A stretch of 64,000 nt of DNA from Bacteroidales bacterium M3 (GCA_001689445.1 LUJN01000010.1:1-64000); one strand, 5' to 3'; positions 35,089 to 44,652 are shown, counted from the first letter of the stretch. Notes: generated by a model not told the origin, from the sequence alone. Program-made: numbers and translations.

Positions 35089-37008
35089 TCACGCAAACAG
35101 TTTTGCGATATCCTCTGCCGGGATAATGCTCACAACAATCTTGCCGTCAGGGGTATAATTGGGTGTGGCGAGCTTGAACAGGTCGCTGATGATATGCTCC
35201 ATCTCGGCTGATGACAGGGGGTCCCCGCTCTTTATCGCGGCGGCGCGCGCCATCGAAATTGCCACGCGCTCATACAGTCCGTCGCCAAGCCGCTCGCCGG
35301 TCTCGGTCGCGGCCTCTATCATGCTGTTTATCACTTCGGCGGCATTGGCATCGCCGAGCACCGCAGGCGCGCCGTTTACCGACCATGAGTTGTCGCCGAG
35401 ATACGTGATGTCAAATCCCAACGAGCCGATTTCCTCCACCACCCCTTGCAGCATCGCGTTCTGGGATGCCGACAGGTGGAGCACCTCGGGAAAAATCACC
35501 CTCTGCATAGCCAGTGCCCCCATGCGGGCCAGGTCGAGATAGCGGTCATAGAGTATCCTGATATGTGCGCGATGCTGGTCAATTACCATAAGCCCCGACT
35601 TTGCCGGCGAGAGAATGTAACGCCCCCTCAGCTGCATAGCCGCCACTGTCGCACTCCCCGTGTCGATGTCTGGCAGCGAGGCTATCCCCTCGTCAGGCGT
35701 CAGGTGCACTGGGATGTCAGGCGTTGCAGGGACATCGCCAATGTTCATGGCACTGCTACGTATCTCGGTATAGCTGTCGTCACGGTCTCGCTCAAAGTTG
35801 GCATACAGTTTTTCCCAATCGTTGGTCACTCGCTCCACTTCACGATCCCATGGAGACGATGACGCCCGGTAACCCTGCGCTGCCCCGCCGTCGTCATACG
35901 ACTGCTTGAAGGGGTTGTAGCTGCTGTCTATCTCCACGTCATGGGTCGCTCCCGCGTCAGGATTGAATGCGGGGATGTCGGGCGCATCCACAGCGTCAAA
36001 GTCTATCGCGGGAGAGGCATTGAACTTGCCAAGCGACTCCTTGATGGCCGCCACAAGTATCTGCCATATCGGCTGCTCGTTCTCAAACTTTATCTCATTC
36101 TTGGTCGGATGGATATTCACGTCTATCGTCTCGGGATCTACCGCAAAATTCAGGAAGTAGCACGGCTGTTCGTCAGCGGGGATAAGCTGCTGGTAGCACT
36201 GCATGACAGCCTTGTGGAAGTAGGGATGGCGCATGTTGCGCCCGTTGACAAAGAAGTACTGTAAGGCATTGCGCTTGCGGGCATTCTCGGGCCGCCCGAC
36301 AAACCCGCTTAGCCTCACTATCGAGGTATCGGTCTCCACGGGCACCATCTGCCTGTCGAGCGATTTGCCGAACAAGTCGACAATCCTCTGTTTCAACGAC
36401 CCTTTGAGCAGCTGGTGGAGGGTCACGTCGTTGTGTATCAGCGTCAGCTCGACATCGGTGTTGACAAGCGCAAGACGCTCAAACTCCCGTAGGATATTCG
36501 ACATCTCCACATGGTCGCTCTTGAGAAATTTGCGCCGCGCCGGGACATTGAAAAACAGGTTCTTGACCATCATATTGGAACCCGGCGCGCACGCCTCCGG
36601 CTCCTGGCTCTCCACCTCCGAGCCATTGATCATAATGCGTGTACCCACACTGTCCTCGCGGCGCATCGTGCGCAGCTCCACCTGTGCTATGGCGGCAATC
36701 GAGGCAAGTGCCTCGCCGCGGAATCCCATGGTGTGGAGCGTGAACAGGTCGGCGGCCTTGCGTATCTTGGATGTCGAGTGCCGTTCAAAGGCGAGGCGCG
36801 CGTCGGTGGGCGACATGCCGCAGCCGTTGTCCACGACCTGTATCAGCGTGCGCCCGGCATCCTTGAGTATTATCTTTATGGAGGTCGCCCCGGCATCCAC
36901 AGCATTCTCCACCAATTCCTTGATGACCGACGCGGGACGCTGTATCACCTCCCCGGCGGCAATCTGGTTGGCCACCGAGTCGGGCAAAAGTCTTATTACA
37001 TCACTCAT
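35089..37008 (-). CDS. mutL: DNA mismatch repair protein MutL
   Basis: A 639-residue MutL. The N-terminal GHKL ATPase is complete: NQIAAGEVIQRPASVIKELVENAVDAG (Glu and Asn for ATP/Mg), DNGCGM, and FRGEALASIAA. The C-terminal dimerisation domain carries DQHRAHIRILYDRYL where nuclease-type MutL has DQHA(X)2E(X)4E. The first Glu is Ile and the second is Asp, and the CPHGRP metal motif is replaced by TPNYTPDGK near the end. So the endonuclease site is degenerate. The ATG at 37008 gives the usual MSDVIRLLP start; the longer frame overlaps the OstA-like gene. It is last in the isomerase-OstA operon. Confidence 0.95.
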   Translation of the reverse strand: MSDVIRLLPDSVANQIAAGEVIQRPASVIKELVENAVDAGATSIKIILKDAGRTLIQVVDNGCGMSPTDARLAFERHSTSKIRKAADLFTLHTMGFRGEALASIAAIAQVELRTMRREDSVGTRIMINGSEVESQEPEACAPGSNMMVKNLFFNVPARRKFLKSDHVEMSNILREFERLALVNTDVELTLIHNDVTLHQLLKGSLKQRIVDLFGKSLDRQMVPVETDTSIVRLSGFVGRPENARKRNALQYFFVNGRNMRHPYFHKAVMQCYQQLIPADEQPCYFLNFAVDPETIDVNIHPTKNEIKFENEQPIWQILVAAIKESLGKFNASPAIDFDAVDAPDIPAFNPDAGATHDVEIDSSYNPFKQSYDDGGAAQGYRASSSPWDREVERVTNDWEKLYANFERDRDDSYTEIRSSAMNIGDVPATPDIPVHLTPDEGIASLPDIDTGSATVAAMQLRGRYILSPAKSGLMVIDQHRAHIRILYDRYLDLARMGALAMQRVIFPEVLHLSASQNAMLQGVVEEIGSLGFDITYLGDNSWSVNGAPAVLGDANAAEVINSMIEAATETGERLGDGLYERVAISMARAAAIKSGDPLSSAEMEHIISDLFKLATPNYTPDGKIVVSIIPAEDIAKLFA

Positions 37009-37042
37009 TGCTCTTCTGTTACGTGACTGTTTTCCATCCTTC

Positions 37043-38728
37043 TTATCGTCTCGCCCGGCGTCGCTCACTCGGGTCAGGCTCCTGTAGCAACGCCTCCATC
37101 TCCGGCGGCACGACAAATATGTCGTCCTTGTCCTTTGGGCGAACGCTCTCGTACCATTTGAACTTAGGCTGATAGAAAATGCTCTTCTTGGCGAGGAAAA
37201 GCGGGGTGACATTTCCCGTCACCTCGGGCCAAATGACGGCACGCTCTATAGCCCTCTTGTTGAAGTCGGCCTTGAGGAAGCTGCTCTCCATGTTGACAAT
37301 CTTGTTGTAGGTTGAGTCGTTCTCCTGAGGCACCATTATGGCTATCACGTTGCCGTCGACGTCGAGATGCTTCAGGTCGCTCTCCTCAAAAAACGCCTTC
37401 ATCACCTTGCCGCTCAACTGGTTGTAAAGCTCCTCCTCCACATGCTCGGCCATAAATCCGAAGTCGGGCAACAACGCCCAGTCTACGGTCGAGTCATTGA
37501 GGTGGAGGTTTATCTCGTTGCCGAATATCTGACGCTTGCCGCTCCACACAATCGGGTGACGGTACATGTACAGCACCGAGTCGCGCTCATGGAAACTCAA
37601 CGAGTCGCAGATGCCCTGCACGTCCACCCGCCAGAACCTCACCTTGTGATATACGTTGGTGACGTGGGTCGAATCCTCGTGGAGTGTATACGCCTGTATC
37701 GTGTCGCCGTGCATAAACAAGGTGTCAACGCGGGAATACTCCATCGCCAAGGCTCGACCCGTGACAAATGCGCTGTCGGTCAGCTCGTTGTAAAACCCAT
37801 AGTCACCTTTCAGTGTCGACTGGTGGGCCGAGTCGACAAGCACCATGTCGCCGAAAGCCTCGCCATACCCCTTGTTGCGGTCATAAAACAGCGTGTCGCC
37901 CGTCAGCGTGTTGCCGTTGGAAGTTTTCACGGTCGAGCGGTCATAGAGGTCTGAGATGCCGGTGTCGGTGTTGTATATCCCCGAGCTGCTGTATATCACG
38001 CCATCCTTGCCGACAATCTCGGTCGGGCAGATTATCTCGGCTATATGGGTGGCGGTGCTGTAGAGCAGGGTGTCGGTATACATCATCAGGGTGTCATTCT
38101 CCGAGGGGCTTGTGAGCACCACCCCGGTGCTGAACACTGCATCCTTGGTCGTGGGGCTATATTCCCCCTGTAGCGATTCAAGGCGGTTCTGCTTGTCGGT
38201 CAACACACCGCCGACCTCGTAATATCCGAGGTCTATCCCCATGTCATACTGAAAGATATCGGTCTCCAGCTTCACGTCGCGGTTTATCAGCCTCACCTTC
38301 TTGCCCGGATTGGCATACAGGATGGCAAGTTCGGTCGGCCCGTCATAGTTAAGCTCGTCGGCAAAGACAAACAGGGTATCCCCCTGCTCCATCTTCACCG
38401 ACCCGAAAGCCTGCAATGAGCCGATCTTGTCATAGAAATATGCGCTGTCGCACGACATGAACATGTCGCCGCGACGGAAAAGCACATTACCGTTGAGCAC
38501 CTGATAGTCGGGATTGCGGCTGTCGAGCGACAGGCGGTCGGCATGTTCGAGGAACACTTTCCCCGGCTGGTATCGGTTGGCCGTGGGCACTGTAGGGCGT
38601 ATACGCCCTTGCTGCGCCTGTGCCCCGCTCGACGGGGAGAAGGCCATAGTCATGGCAAGCGACGCCACACATGCCATCGCCCACAGCGTGCCGCGCACGG
38701 CCGTGCCCTCCTTGAGTGAGCCTTTCAT
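37043..38728 (-). CDS. OstA/LptA-like organic solvent tolerance family protein
   Basis: A 561-residue exported protein. A signal peptide (MKGSLKEGTAVRGTLW... to AQAQ) precedes a beta-rich body with OstA-like repeats (VLFRRGDMFMSCDSAYFYDK, GSVKMEQGDTLFVFADELNYDG, GVIYSSSGIYNTDTG). This resembles LptA/LptD-N domains that carry LPS across the periplasm. The C-terminus is Arg-rich and ends SERRRARR. The ATG at 38728 is preferred over an earlier GTG at 38746 because it follows the SurA-like stop by 2 bp (TGAGGATG). A palindromic repeat is embedded just after the signal peptide (38594-38609). The role in lipid A or LPS transport is inferred from the domain. Confidence 0.85.
   Translation of the reverse strand: MKGSLKEGTAVRGTLWAMACVASLAMTMAFSPSSGAQAQQGRIRPTVPTANRYQPGKVFLEHADRLSLDSRNPDYQVLNGNVLFRRGDMFMSCDSAYFYDKIGSLQAFGSVKMEQGDTLFVFADELNYDGPTELAILYANPGKKVRLINRDVKLETDIFQYDMGIDLGYYEVGGVLTDKQNRLESLQGEYSPTTKDAVFSTGVVLTSPSENDTLMMYTDTLLYSTATHIAEIICPTEIVGKDGVIYSSSGIYNTDTGISDLYDRSTVKTSNGNTLTGDTLFYDRNKGYGEAFGDMVLVDSAHQSTLKGDYGFYNELTDSAFVTGRALAMEYSRVDTLFMHGDTIQAYTLHEDSTHVTNVYHKVRFWRVDVQGICDSLSFHERDSVLYMYRHPIVWSGKRQIFGNEINLHLNDSTVDWALLPDFGFMAEHVEEELYNQLSGKVMKAFFEESDLKHLDVDGNVIAIMVPQENDSTYNKIVNMESSFLKADFNKRAIERAVIWPEVTGNVTPLFLAKKSIFYQPKFKWYESVRPKDKDDIFVVPPEMEALLQEPDPSERRRARR
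38594..38609. repeat. GTAGGG-edged palindrome inside the OstA-like gene
   Basis: The 16-bp perfect palindrome AGGGCGTATACGCCCT lies within coding sequence and encodes GRIRP on the minus strand, just after the predicted signal peptide. Its left edge TGTAGGG matches the intergenic palindromic family of this window. Confidence 0.5.
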
Positions 38729-38730
38729 CC

Positions 38731-40089
38731 TCACTTCTTTATCCACCCCTCGTGCTTGAACTCACATCCGCGCCAGCCGTCCTCGACCTTTACGTAGGTC
38801 TCCTTGATTTTGCGGTCTACCCACTTCTTGACGATTTCCGACTTCTCGGCGTTCTCATACATGTTCTTTACAAGCTGGTAGTCATCGGCAAGGTTTGCCT
38901 TGTGGGCATCCACGCGGGCGGTGAGCTTCACGATGGCCACAATGTCGCGGTCGCGTTTGGGGTCTTTCATGATGAACGGCTCGGATATCTCCCCGACCTC
39001 CATGCGGTTGACCACCTTGCCTACCTCCTGCGGGAGCTGCGACATCTCAAAGCGCACGGTCCCGTTCTGGTCGTTTACCATGATGCCTCGACTGAAGCGG
39101 GTATCCTTGTCCTGCGACACCCTCATCACGGCCTCCTCAAATGTCAGCTTCTCGGCCAATATATCCTTGCGCAGGGAGTCGAGGCGGTTGATGCCCTTCT
39201 CCAGGTCCTTGTCGCTCACGCGGGGACGCAACAGGATGTGGCGGCAATTGATGCGGTCGCCGCGCTTCTCTATGAGCTGTATGATGTGGTAGCCATACTC
39301 GGTCTCGACTATCTTTGATACCTTTTTGGGGTCATTGAGGTTGAATGCCACCGCAGCAAACTCGGGCACGAGCTGCCCGCGTCCACGGAATCCAAGCTCT
39401 CCGCCATGCATCGAGCTGCCATCCTGCGAGTAGAGGATGGCGAGCGTCGAAAACTCCGACTCGCCACGGTTCACCTGGTCGGCATAGGAGCGCAGGCGCG
39501 CCTTCACGTCGTCAATCTCCTGCTGCGGTATCACGGGGTTGATGGTGATTATCTGTGCCTCGACCTGCAGCGGCACAAACGGTATGCTGTCGGCAGGCAG
39601 CTCGTCAAAGTATCGGCGCACGTCGCTCGGTGTGGTCTTGAGGTTCTTGGTGAGCGACTGCTGCACCTGCTGTATCTTGAACTGGTCGCGCATCATGTCC
39701 ATCATGTCCTCGCGCAGCTCGGGATAGGGCTTGTGGAAATACTCCTCAACCTTTTCGCGAGAGCCGAGGTTGGTTATGAGGTAGTTGAGGCGCGACTCCA
39801 CATTCTGCACCACCATGGCGTCCTGCACCTCTACGGTGTCGATTTCAGCCTGATGGAGAAACAGTTTGTTGACGGCCAGCTGCTCTGGCACGACGCAGTA
39901 CGGGTCGCCGTTGACAGGCGTCTTCTCGTAGAGCATCTGCTGGTAGGCCTCCTCTATCTCCGACTTGTAGATGGGCTGGTCGCCCACTACCCAAGCGACT
40001 TCCTCGACTATATTGTTGTTTTGCGCCATGGCGGTCGCCACTACGGCTGCCGTGGCCAACAGGCTCAATCTGATGTTCTTCCTTTTCAC
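38731..40089 (-). CDS. SurA-like periplasmic peptidyl-prolyl isomerase
   Basis: A 452-residue chaperone/isomerase for outer-membrane proteins. The signal peptide ends near TAMAQ. A SurA N-terminal helical domain follows (VAWVVGDQPIYKSEIEEAYQQ), then two parvulin (PpiC) domains, the first with FSTLAILYSQDGSSMHGGELGF (about 215-240) and the second with CRHILLRPRV and FSRGIMVND (about 285-345). It starts with GTG at 40089, which places the signal peptide correctly. It lies 48 bp downstream of another isomerase-like gene and 2 bp upstream of the OstA-like gene: a barrel-folding chaperone and an LPS-transport-like protein in one operon. Confidence 0.9.
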   Translation of the reverse strand: MKRKNIRLSLLATAAVVATAMAQNNNIVEEVAWVVGDQPIYKSEIEEAYQQMLYEKTPVNGDPYCVVPEQLAVNKLFLHQAEIDTVEVQDAMVVQNVESRLNYLITNLGSREKVEEYFHKPYPELREDMMDMMRDQFKIQQVQQSLTKNLKTTPSDVRRYFDELPADSIPFVPLQVEAQIITINPVIPQQEIDDVKARLRSYADQVNRGESEFSTLAILYSQDGSSMHGGELGFRGRGQLVPEFAAVAFNLNDPKKVSKIVETEYGYHIIQLIEKRGDRINCRHILLRPRVSDKDLEKGINRLDSLRKDILAEKLTFEEAVMRVSQDKDTRFSRGIMVNDQNGTVRFEMSQLPQEVGKVVNRMEVGEISEPFIMKDPKRDRDIVAIVKLTARVDAHKANLADDYQLVKNMYENAEKSEIVKKWVDRKIKETYVKVEDGWRGCEFKHEGWIKK

Positions 40090-40137
40090 TATTACGAAAT
40101 ATGATATTTACGATAATTGCATTTATTCTCCACTCTC

Positions 40138-41016
40138 TCACTTTTCGCCTCCCGAGGGGATGCCCAGGTCAACATTCACCTCAACGTCGCCGTTTTTAAG
40201 CCCCGCATCATACAGCTCGCGCCGCAGCATGGCGTCATATTCCAGCCGGTGCCGGTTGGCGAATATCTCCCTTATCTTGGCTGCGGCATACTCAAACGGC
40301 ATCCTCTGCCCCGACGGTATCCACTCCGACACCGACAGCAGGTAGGTCGAGCCGTCAGACGATGTCTCAAGCGTCTTGTGCGCCCTTAGAAAGGCGTTGG
40401 TGTCCGAGCCGAAGTCATAGGGTATCTTGGCGTCTATCTGCTCCCAGTCAACCCACCGGTCGCGGAAGTAGTCATAGTGTATCGCTCCCGTGATACCGTA
40501 TTTCTCAAGCTGCTCGATATCCTCGATGTCGTCCGACCGGTACCACTCCTTTACCTTGTCGAGGCGCGGGGCATTGTCGTCAATCTTGATGTATATGCCT
40601 CGGAGTAACGGGCGTTCAAGCATGAAGTCCTTGGGATGGCTGTCATAGTATTGCCGCAGGGAGTCCTCGGCAAAGTCGGTGGCGGCATTCTGCTGGGCCA
40701 TGCGGCGGCGGTATTCCATCATCACAAGCTCGTTGCGGTATTCCTCCACCATGCGCTCTATCGCGGGATTGTCGTCGATATTGCGGGCGGCTATCTCGCC
40801 TACGAGCTTACGGTCAATCCAGCCGCGTATGTAGGCGCGGGCAAACTTCACGCTGTCCTCCTCGCCAAGCCCGTAAGGCATCGCCTCACGCAGGTCGGCG
40901 GCGGTGAATGTCGCGTCACCCACCTTTACCAACACATCCCCTTTCAGGCTGTCGCCCCCTCCCGAGCAAGAGCCGAGGAGCAGGACGGAGCACAGAAAGG
41001 GGATGTATCGGGTCAT
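40138..41016 (-). CDS. PpiC-type isomerase-like lipoprotein
   Basis: A 292-residue lipoprotein (lipobox LLLGSCSGGG). It has a SurA_N-like helical region (VLVKVGDATFTAADLREAMP at about 29-48) followed by a body that lacks the clear parvulin signature seen in its neighbours, so it may be a chaperone without isomerase activity. It lies 47 bp downstream of the two-parvulin gene and upstream of the SurA-like gene. The tandem arrangement suggests duplication and divergence of one ancestral chaperone. Confidence 0.78.
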   Translation of the reverse strand: MTRYIPFLCSVLLLGSCSGGGDSLKGDVLVKVGDATFTAADLREAMPYGLGEEDSVKFARAYIRGWIDRKLVGEIAARNIDDNPAIERMVEEYRNELVMMEYRRRMAQQNAATDFAEDSLRQYYDSHPKDFMLERPLLRGIYIKIDDNAPRLDKVKEWYRSDDIEDIEQLEKYGITGAIHYDYFRDRWVDWEQIDAKIPYDFGSDTNAFLRAHKTLETSSDGSTYLLSVSEWIPSGQRMPFEYAAAKIREIFANRHRLEYDAMLRRELYDAGLKNGDVEVNVDLGIPSGGEK

Positions 41017-41063
41017 GCGGTTTTCGCTATTTGAAGTTCGGCTTCAAAATTAGCAAAAAATCC

Positions 41064-42998
41064 TCACTTTACCCGCTTCAATATCTTATTATTTACTTTC
41101 CACTTGTATTTTGAGCGCAACTCCTTGACCCATTCTTTCTCAAGCTCTGCCTGATAGTCTGATGTCACCTGGCCGCGCACGTCGGCTGCCTCCTCGGGAG
41201 CATCGAGCAACTTGCCCTCATACACGACATAACCGTTCCACTTGCCGTTAAGCTCGGGAGCCGCACCGCCAAATGCCACATGGTCGATGACAGGATTCTC
41301 GCCGTTGGCCACTATGACACGCTCTATCTTGACATCGCGGCCAAACTCTGCGCGAAGCTCGCGTGCAACTGAGTCGGCCTGTGGCTTCTTCTCGGCAAGG
41401 AAGCTCTTCACGGCGGCATTGATGGAGTCGCCGTCGGTGTATATCACAAAGCCCTTGTACTTGGGTGCGTCCCACTTGTAGCGGTCGCGGTTGGCCTGGA
41501 AGAAGCGTTGCAGCCCCCCCTTGTCCTGCGATGCGCGGTCCCACACGTTGCGGTTGCTTATCTCAAACAGCAACATACCGTCGCGATACTCGTTTGAGAG
41601 ATTACGGAAGTCGGGATAGCGGTTCTCAAGCTGGGTCTTCTCGTGGTCGAGCGTCGCGCTCTGGAGGGTGTTGTCGACGAGGTGGTTGAATGTCTCTATC
41701 GCGGGTTCAAGTGCCTGACGGCGCTTGTTGCGGCGCATACCCTCAAACAGTCGTGACACGGGGGTCGCCTTTCCGGCTACAATGACGATGGGGGTGTTGT
41801 CGTTCACATACTTGGCTACAAAAGCGGAGTCGATGCCGTTATTGGCCTTTATGGCGTCTATCACCAGGTTGCGGGTCGACTCGACTATCTGGGCATTGTA
41901 CATCTTGCGCAGCTCCTCATAGCGGCGGCGGTCGGCCATGGTGCCACGGTCGTCACGCGCCATCGCGCCCATTATCTCCTGACGTGCCTGCTCTAACGGC
42001 TGCACGCCGCGACCGTCGAGACGGTGGATGATATGGATGCCGTATGAGGTGGCAAAGGGCTTGGATATGGAGTCGTTGGCAAGTGAGAATGCCACTGTCT
42101 CAAACTCGGGTACCATCTCGCCGGGGCCAAACCAGGGGAGCATCCCACCTTTGCGTGCCGATCCTGGGTCTTCCGACTCGCGCGATGCCATGTCCGAGAA
42201 GTCGGCGCCGGCCTTCAACAACGTATAGATGGAGTCCATCTGTGCCTGCTTTGCTGCAGCCACCTCGGGGGCCGCATCGCGGGGCACGAGTTTCAGTATA
42301 TGTTGTGCAAGGACTGTGCCGCGTGCGGGACGACGGTCGTTGACCTTGACGATATGATAGCCGAATGGGGTTGTGATGACAGGCGATATTTCCCCTACTG
42401 CAGTGGCGTAGGCTGCCTCCTCAAAGTTGTAGGGGTAACGGTTGGGGACGATGAAGCCCATGTGTCCGTGGTTGCGCTTCACTGCCGGGTCGATGGAATA
42501 TTGGTCGGCGACGGCGGCAAAGTTGGCGCGGCCGGCGACTATCTCCGTGCGAAGGCTGTCGAGAAACGCGCGCTTGGCGGCAATCTTCTCGGGGGTGCGC
42601 TCAAGGGCGACCATTACGTGGCTCACGTCCACCTCCTCCTGCATGTTGCGGTAAGTGGCGACTATGATGCTGTCCTCGACTGCGGCATCGCGCAGGTAGG
42701 GGCGTGCAAGCTCGTCACGGTAGCCGCTGAATTCCTTGATAAATGCCGCAGTGGTGTCGATACCCGCGGCCTCGGCGTCGGCGACTTTCAGCTTGTAGGT
42801 GACAAACATGTCGACATACTCGTCGAGGGTCTGGGGCTGCAGCTGCTGGCTGTTGTTTTTCTTGTACAGATACTCAAATTCGCTCAGCTTGACATCCTTG
42901 CCGGCGACTGTCATGAGCGTGGGGTCATCCCCCTTTTTTGCGGCAGTCGCCACAAGGGTTGCCACGAGGGCGGCTGCGGTCAACAATTTTTTATCCAT
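41064..42998 (-). CDS. peptidyl-prolyl isomerase with two parvulin domains
   Basis: A 644-residue periplasmic protein. The signal peptide is short (about 1-20). An N-terminal PpiC-associated helical domain (SEFEYLYKKNNSQQ...DEYVDMFVTYKLKV) is followed by two parvulin domains with HVMVALERTP/FAAVADQYSIDPAVKRNHGHMGF and AQHILKLVPRD/DFSDMASRESEDPGSARKGGMLPWF, then a long C-terminal helical part. This is the SurA/PpiD class that folds outer-membrane proteins. It is the first gene of the operon leading to mutL, just after the guaB terminator. Confidence 0.9.
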   Translation of the reverse strand: MDKKLLTAAALVATLVATAAKKGDDPTLMTVAGKDVKLSEFEYLYKKNNSQQLQPQTLDEYVDMFVTYKLKVADAEAAGIDTTAAFIKEFSGYRDELARPYLRDAAVEDSIIVATYRNMQEEVDVSHVMVALERTPEKIAAKRAFLDSLRTEIVAGRANFAAVADQYSIDPAVKRNHGHMGFIVPNRYPYNFEEAAYATAVGEISPVITTPFGYHIVKVNDRRPARGTVLAQHILKLVPRDAAPEVAAAKQAQMDSIYTLLKAGADFSDMASRESEDPGSARKGGMLPWFGPGEMVPEFETVAFSLANDSISKPFATSYGIHIIHRLDGRGVQPLEQARQEIMGAMARDDRGTMADRRRYEELRKMYNAQIVESTRNLVIDAIKANNGIDSAFVAKYVNDNTPIVIVAGKATPVSRLFEGMRRNKRRQALEPAIETFNHLVDNTLQSATLDHEKTQLENRYPDFRNLSNEYRDGMLLFEISNRNVWDRASQDKGGLQRFFQANRDRYKWDAPKYKGFVIYTDGDSINAAVKSFLAEKKPQADSVARELRAEFGRDVKIERVIVANGENPVIDHVAFGGAAPELNGKWNGYVVYEGKLLDAPEEAADVRGQVTSDYQAELEKEWVKELRSKYKWKVNNKILKRVK

Positions 42999-43053
42999 TG
43001 TCAGTCTATTGGTTTCTCACTTTTTAGATATTCTACATGATTGGATGCAAAAA

Positions 43054-43100
43054 GCACAAGAATATAACGTCACTTTCACGCGATTATTATATTCTTGTGC
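43054..43100. terminator. terminator between guaB and the PPIase operon
   Basis: A perfect 14-bp stem (43054-43067 with 43087-43100) with a 19-nt loop. On the minus strand it follows the guaB stop and leads into TTTTTGCATCC; on the plus strand it is followed by CTGTTTTTTA. It separates guaB from the isomerase operon. Confidence 0.85.
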
Positions 43101-43132
43101 CTGTTTTTTATCTCTCCATAAAGGCTAAAGCC

Positions 43133-44611
43133 TTACTGGTGGGACTGGCTGTAGTTGGGAGCCTCACTGGTGATGGCTACGTCGTGGGGATGGCTCTCGG
43201 CTACGCCGGCATTGGTGATTCGGGTAAATTTGGCCTTGTGGAGCTTGTCGATGTTCTCCGCGCCGCAGTAGCCCATGCCTGCACGCAGGCCGCCGAGCAT
43301 TTGGTACACCACCTCATAGAGCGAGCCTTTGTAGGGGACGCGGGCGGCGATGCCCTCGGGCACGAGCTTGCGGGTGTCGGTCTCGCCGGCCTGGAAATAA
43401 CGGTCCTTTGAGCCTTTCTCCATAGCCTCGAGCGAACCCATGCCGCGATAAGCCTTGTACTTACGTCCGTTATAGATGATGGTCTCGCCCGGAGACTCCT
43501 CGACGCCGGCAAGCATTCCGCCGAGCATCACCGAGTAGCCGCCTGCGGCAAGTGCCTTGACAATATCACCCGAATAGCGTATGCCGCCGTCAGCGATAAG
43601 GGGCACACCCGTGCCGTCGAGAGCCTTTGCCACATCATAGACCGCGCTCAACTGGGGCACGCCGACACCGGCGATGACACGCGTGGTGCATATAGAGCCG
43701 GGGCCGATACCCACCTTCACGCCGTCTGCGCCGTTCTCGACGAGATAGCGGGCTGCATCGCCTGTGGCGATGTTGCCGACAACGACGTCGATATTGGGAT
43801 ATTTCTCCTTTATGGCACGGAGCACTCCGATTACGCCTTTGCTGTGACCGTGGGCGGTGTCGATGACTATGGCGTCAACCCCCGCTGCCACGAGAGCGTC
43901 CACACGCTCCATCGAGTCGGCGGTGACACCCACGCCCGCTGCCACGCGGAGACGCCCGAGCGCATCCTTGCAGGCGTTGGGCTTGTCCTTTGCCTTGGTG
44001 ATATCCTTGTAGGTCACGAGACCCACGAGGCGGTTGTCGCTGTCAACGACGGGGAGCTTCTCAATCTTATGCTGCTGGAGAATCTGGGCGGCCTCCTCAA
44101 GATTTGTCGACTGGTTGGTGGTCACCAATCCCTCCGAGGTCATCACCTCGTCTATGGGGCGCGACATGTCGCGCTCAAAGCGCAGGTCGCGGTTAGTGAC
44201 GATGCCCACGAGCTTGCGGTCCTCGTCCACCACGGGTATACCGCCGATATGGTACTCCTCCATCATGTTGAGGGCATCCTTGACGGTGCTGCCGCGCTTT
44301 ATTGTCACAGGGTCATAAATCATGCCGTTCTCGGCACGCTTCACCGCATGTACCTGACGCGCCTGCTCGGCGATAGGCATATTCTTATGGATGACGCCTA
44401 TCCCCCCCTCGCGGGCAATCGCTATGGCGAGTTGCGCCTCGGTCACGGTGTCCATGGCCGCCGACACGATAGGGACGTTTAGTGTGATGTTGCGTGAGAA
44501 CTTGGTTGAGAGGTCAACCATCTTAGGTAGCACTTCCGAATAAGCCGGAATAAGCAGGACGTCATCAAAAGTGAGCCCGTCCATCTTTACTCTATCTGCA
44601 ATAAACGACAT
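43133..44611 (-). CDS. guaB: inosine-5'-monophosphate dehydrogenase
   Basis: A 492-residue enzyme making XMP from IMP, the rate-limiting step of GMP synthesis. The TIM-barrel halves (LTFDDVLLIPAYSEVLP and the C-terminal GGIRYSGDIVKALAAGGY) surround a pair of CBS domains (about 95-210: HIGGIPVVDEDRKLVGIVT and KIEKLPVVDSDNRLVGLVT). The catalytic cysteine is Cys308 in GIGPGSICTTRVIAGVG. Length is typical. It has its own promoter and terminator. Confidence 0.98.
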   Translation of the reverse strand: MSFIADRVKMDGLTFDDVLLIPAYSEVLPKMVDLSTKFSRNITLNVPIVSAAMDTVTEAQLAIAIAREGGIGVIHKNMPIAEQARQVHAVKRAENGMIYDPVTIKRGSTVKDALNMMEEYHIGGIPVVDEDRKLVGIVTNRDLRFERDMSRPIDEVMTSEGLVTTNQSTNLEEAAQILQQHKIEKLPVVDSDNRLVGLVTYKDITKAKDKPNACKDALGRLRVAAGVGVTADSMERVDALVAAGVDAIVIDTAHGHSKGVIGVLRAIKEKYPNIDVVVGNIATGDAARYLVENGADGVKVGIGPGSICTTRVIAGVGVPQLSAVYDVAKALDGTGVPLIADGGIRYSGDIVKALAAGGYSVMLGGMLAGVEESPGETIIYNGRKYKAYRGMGSLEAMEKGSKDRYFQAGETDTRKLVPEGIAARVPYKGSLYEVVYQMLGGLRAGMGYCGAENIDKLHKAKFTRITNAGVAESHPHDVAITSEAPNYSQSHQ

Positions 44612-44637
44612 AAAGAAACTCTAAATTTTATTGCACG

Positions 44638-44652
44638 CAAAGTTAATCATTT
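44638..44652. repeat. 15-bp direct repeat, guaB-side copy
   Basis: CAAAGTTAATCATTT, identical to 48059-48073. Together they bracket the AT-rich three-gene island. This copy covers the guaB -7 box. It could be a remnant of site-specific insertion, or partly a chance consequence of the shared promoter consensus CAAAGTTA. Confidence 0.5.
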
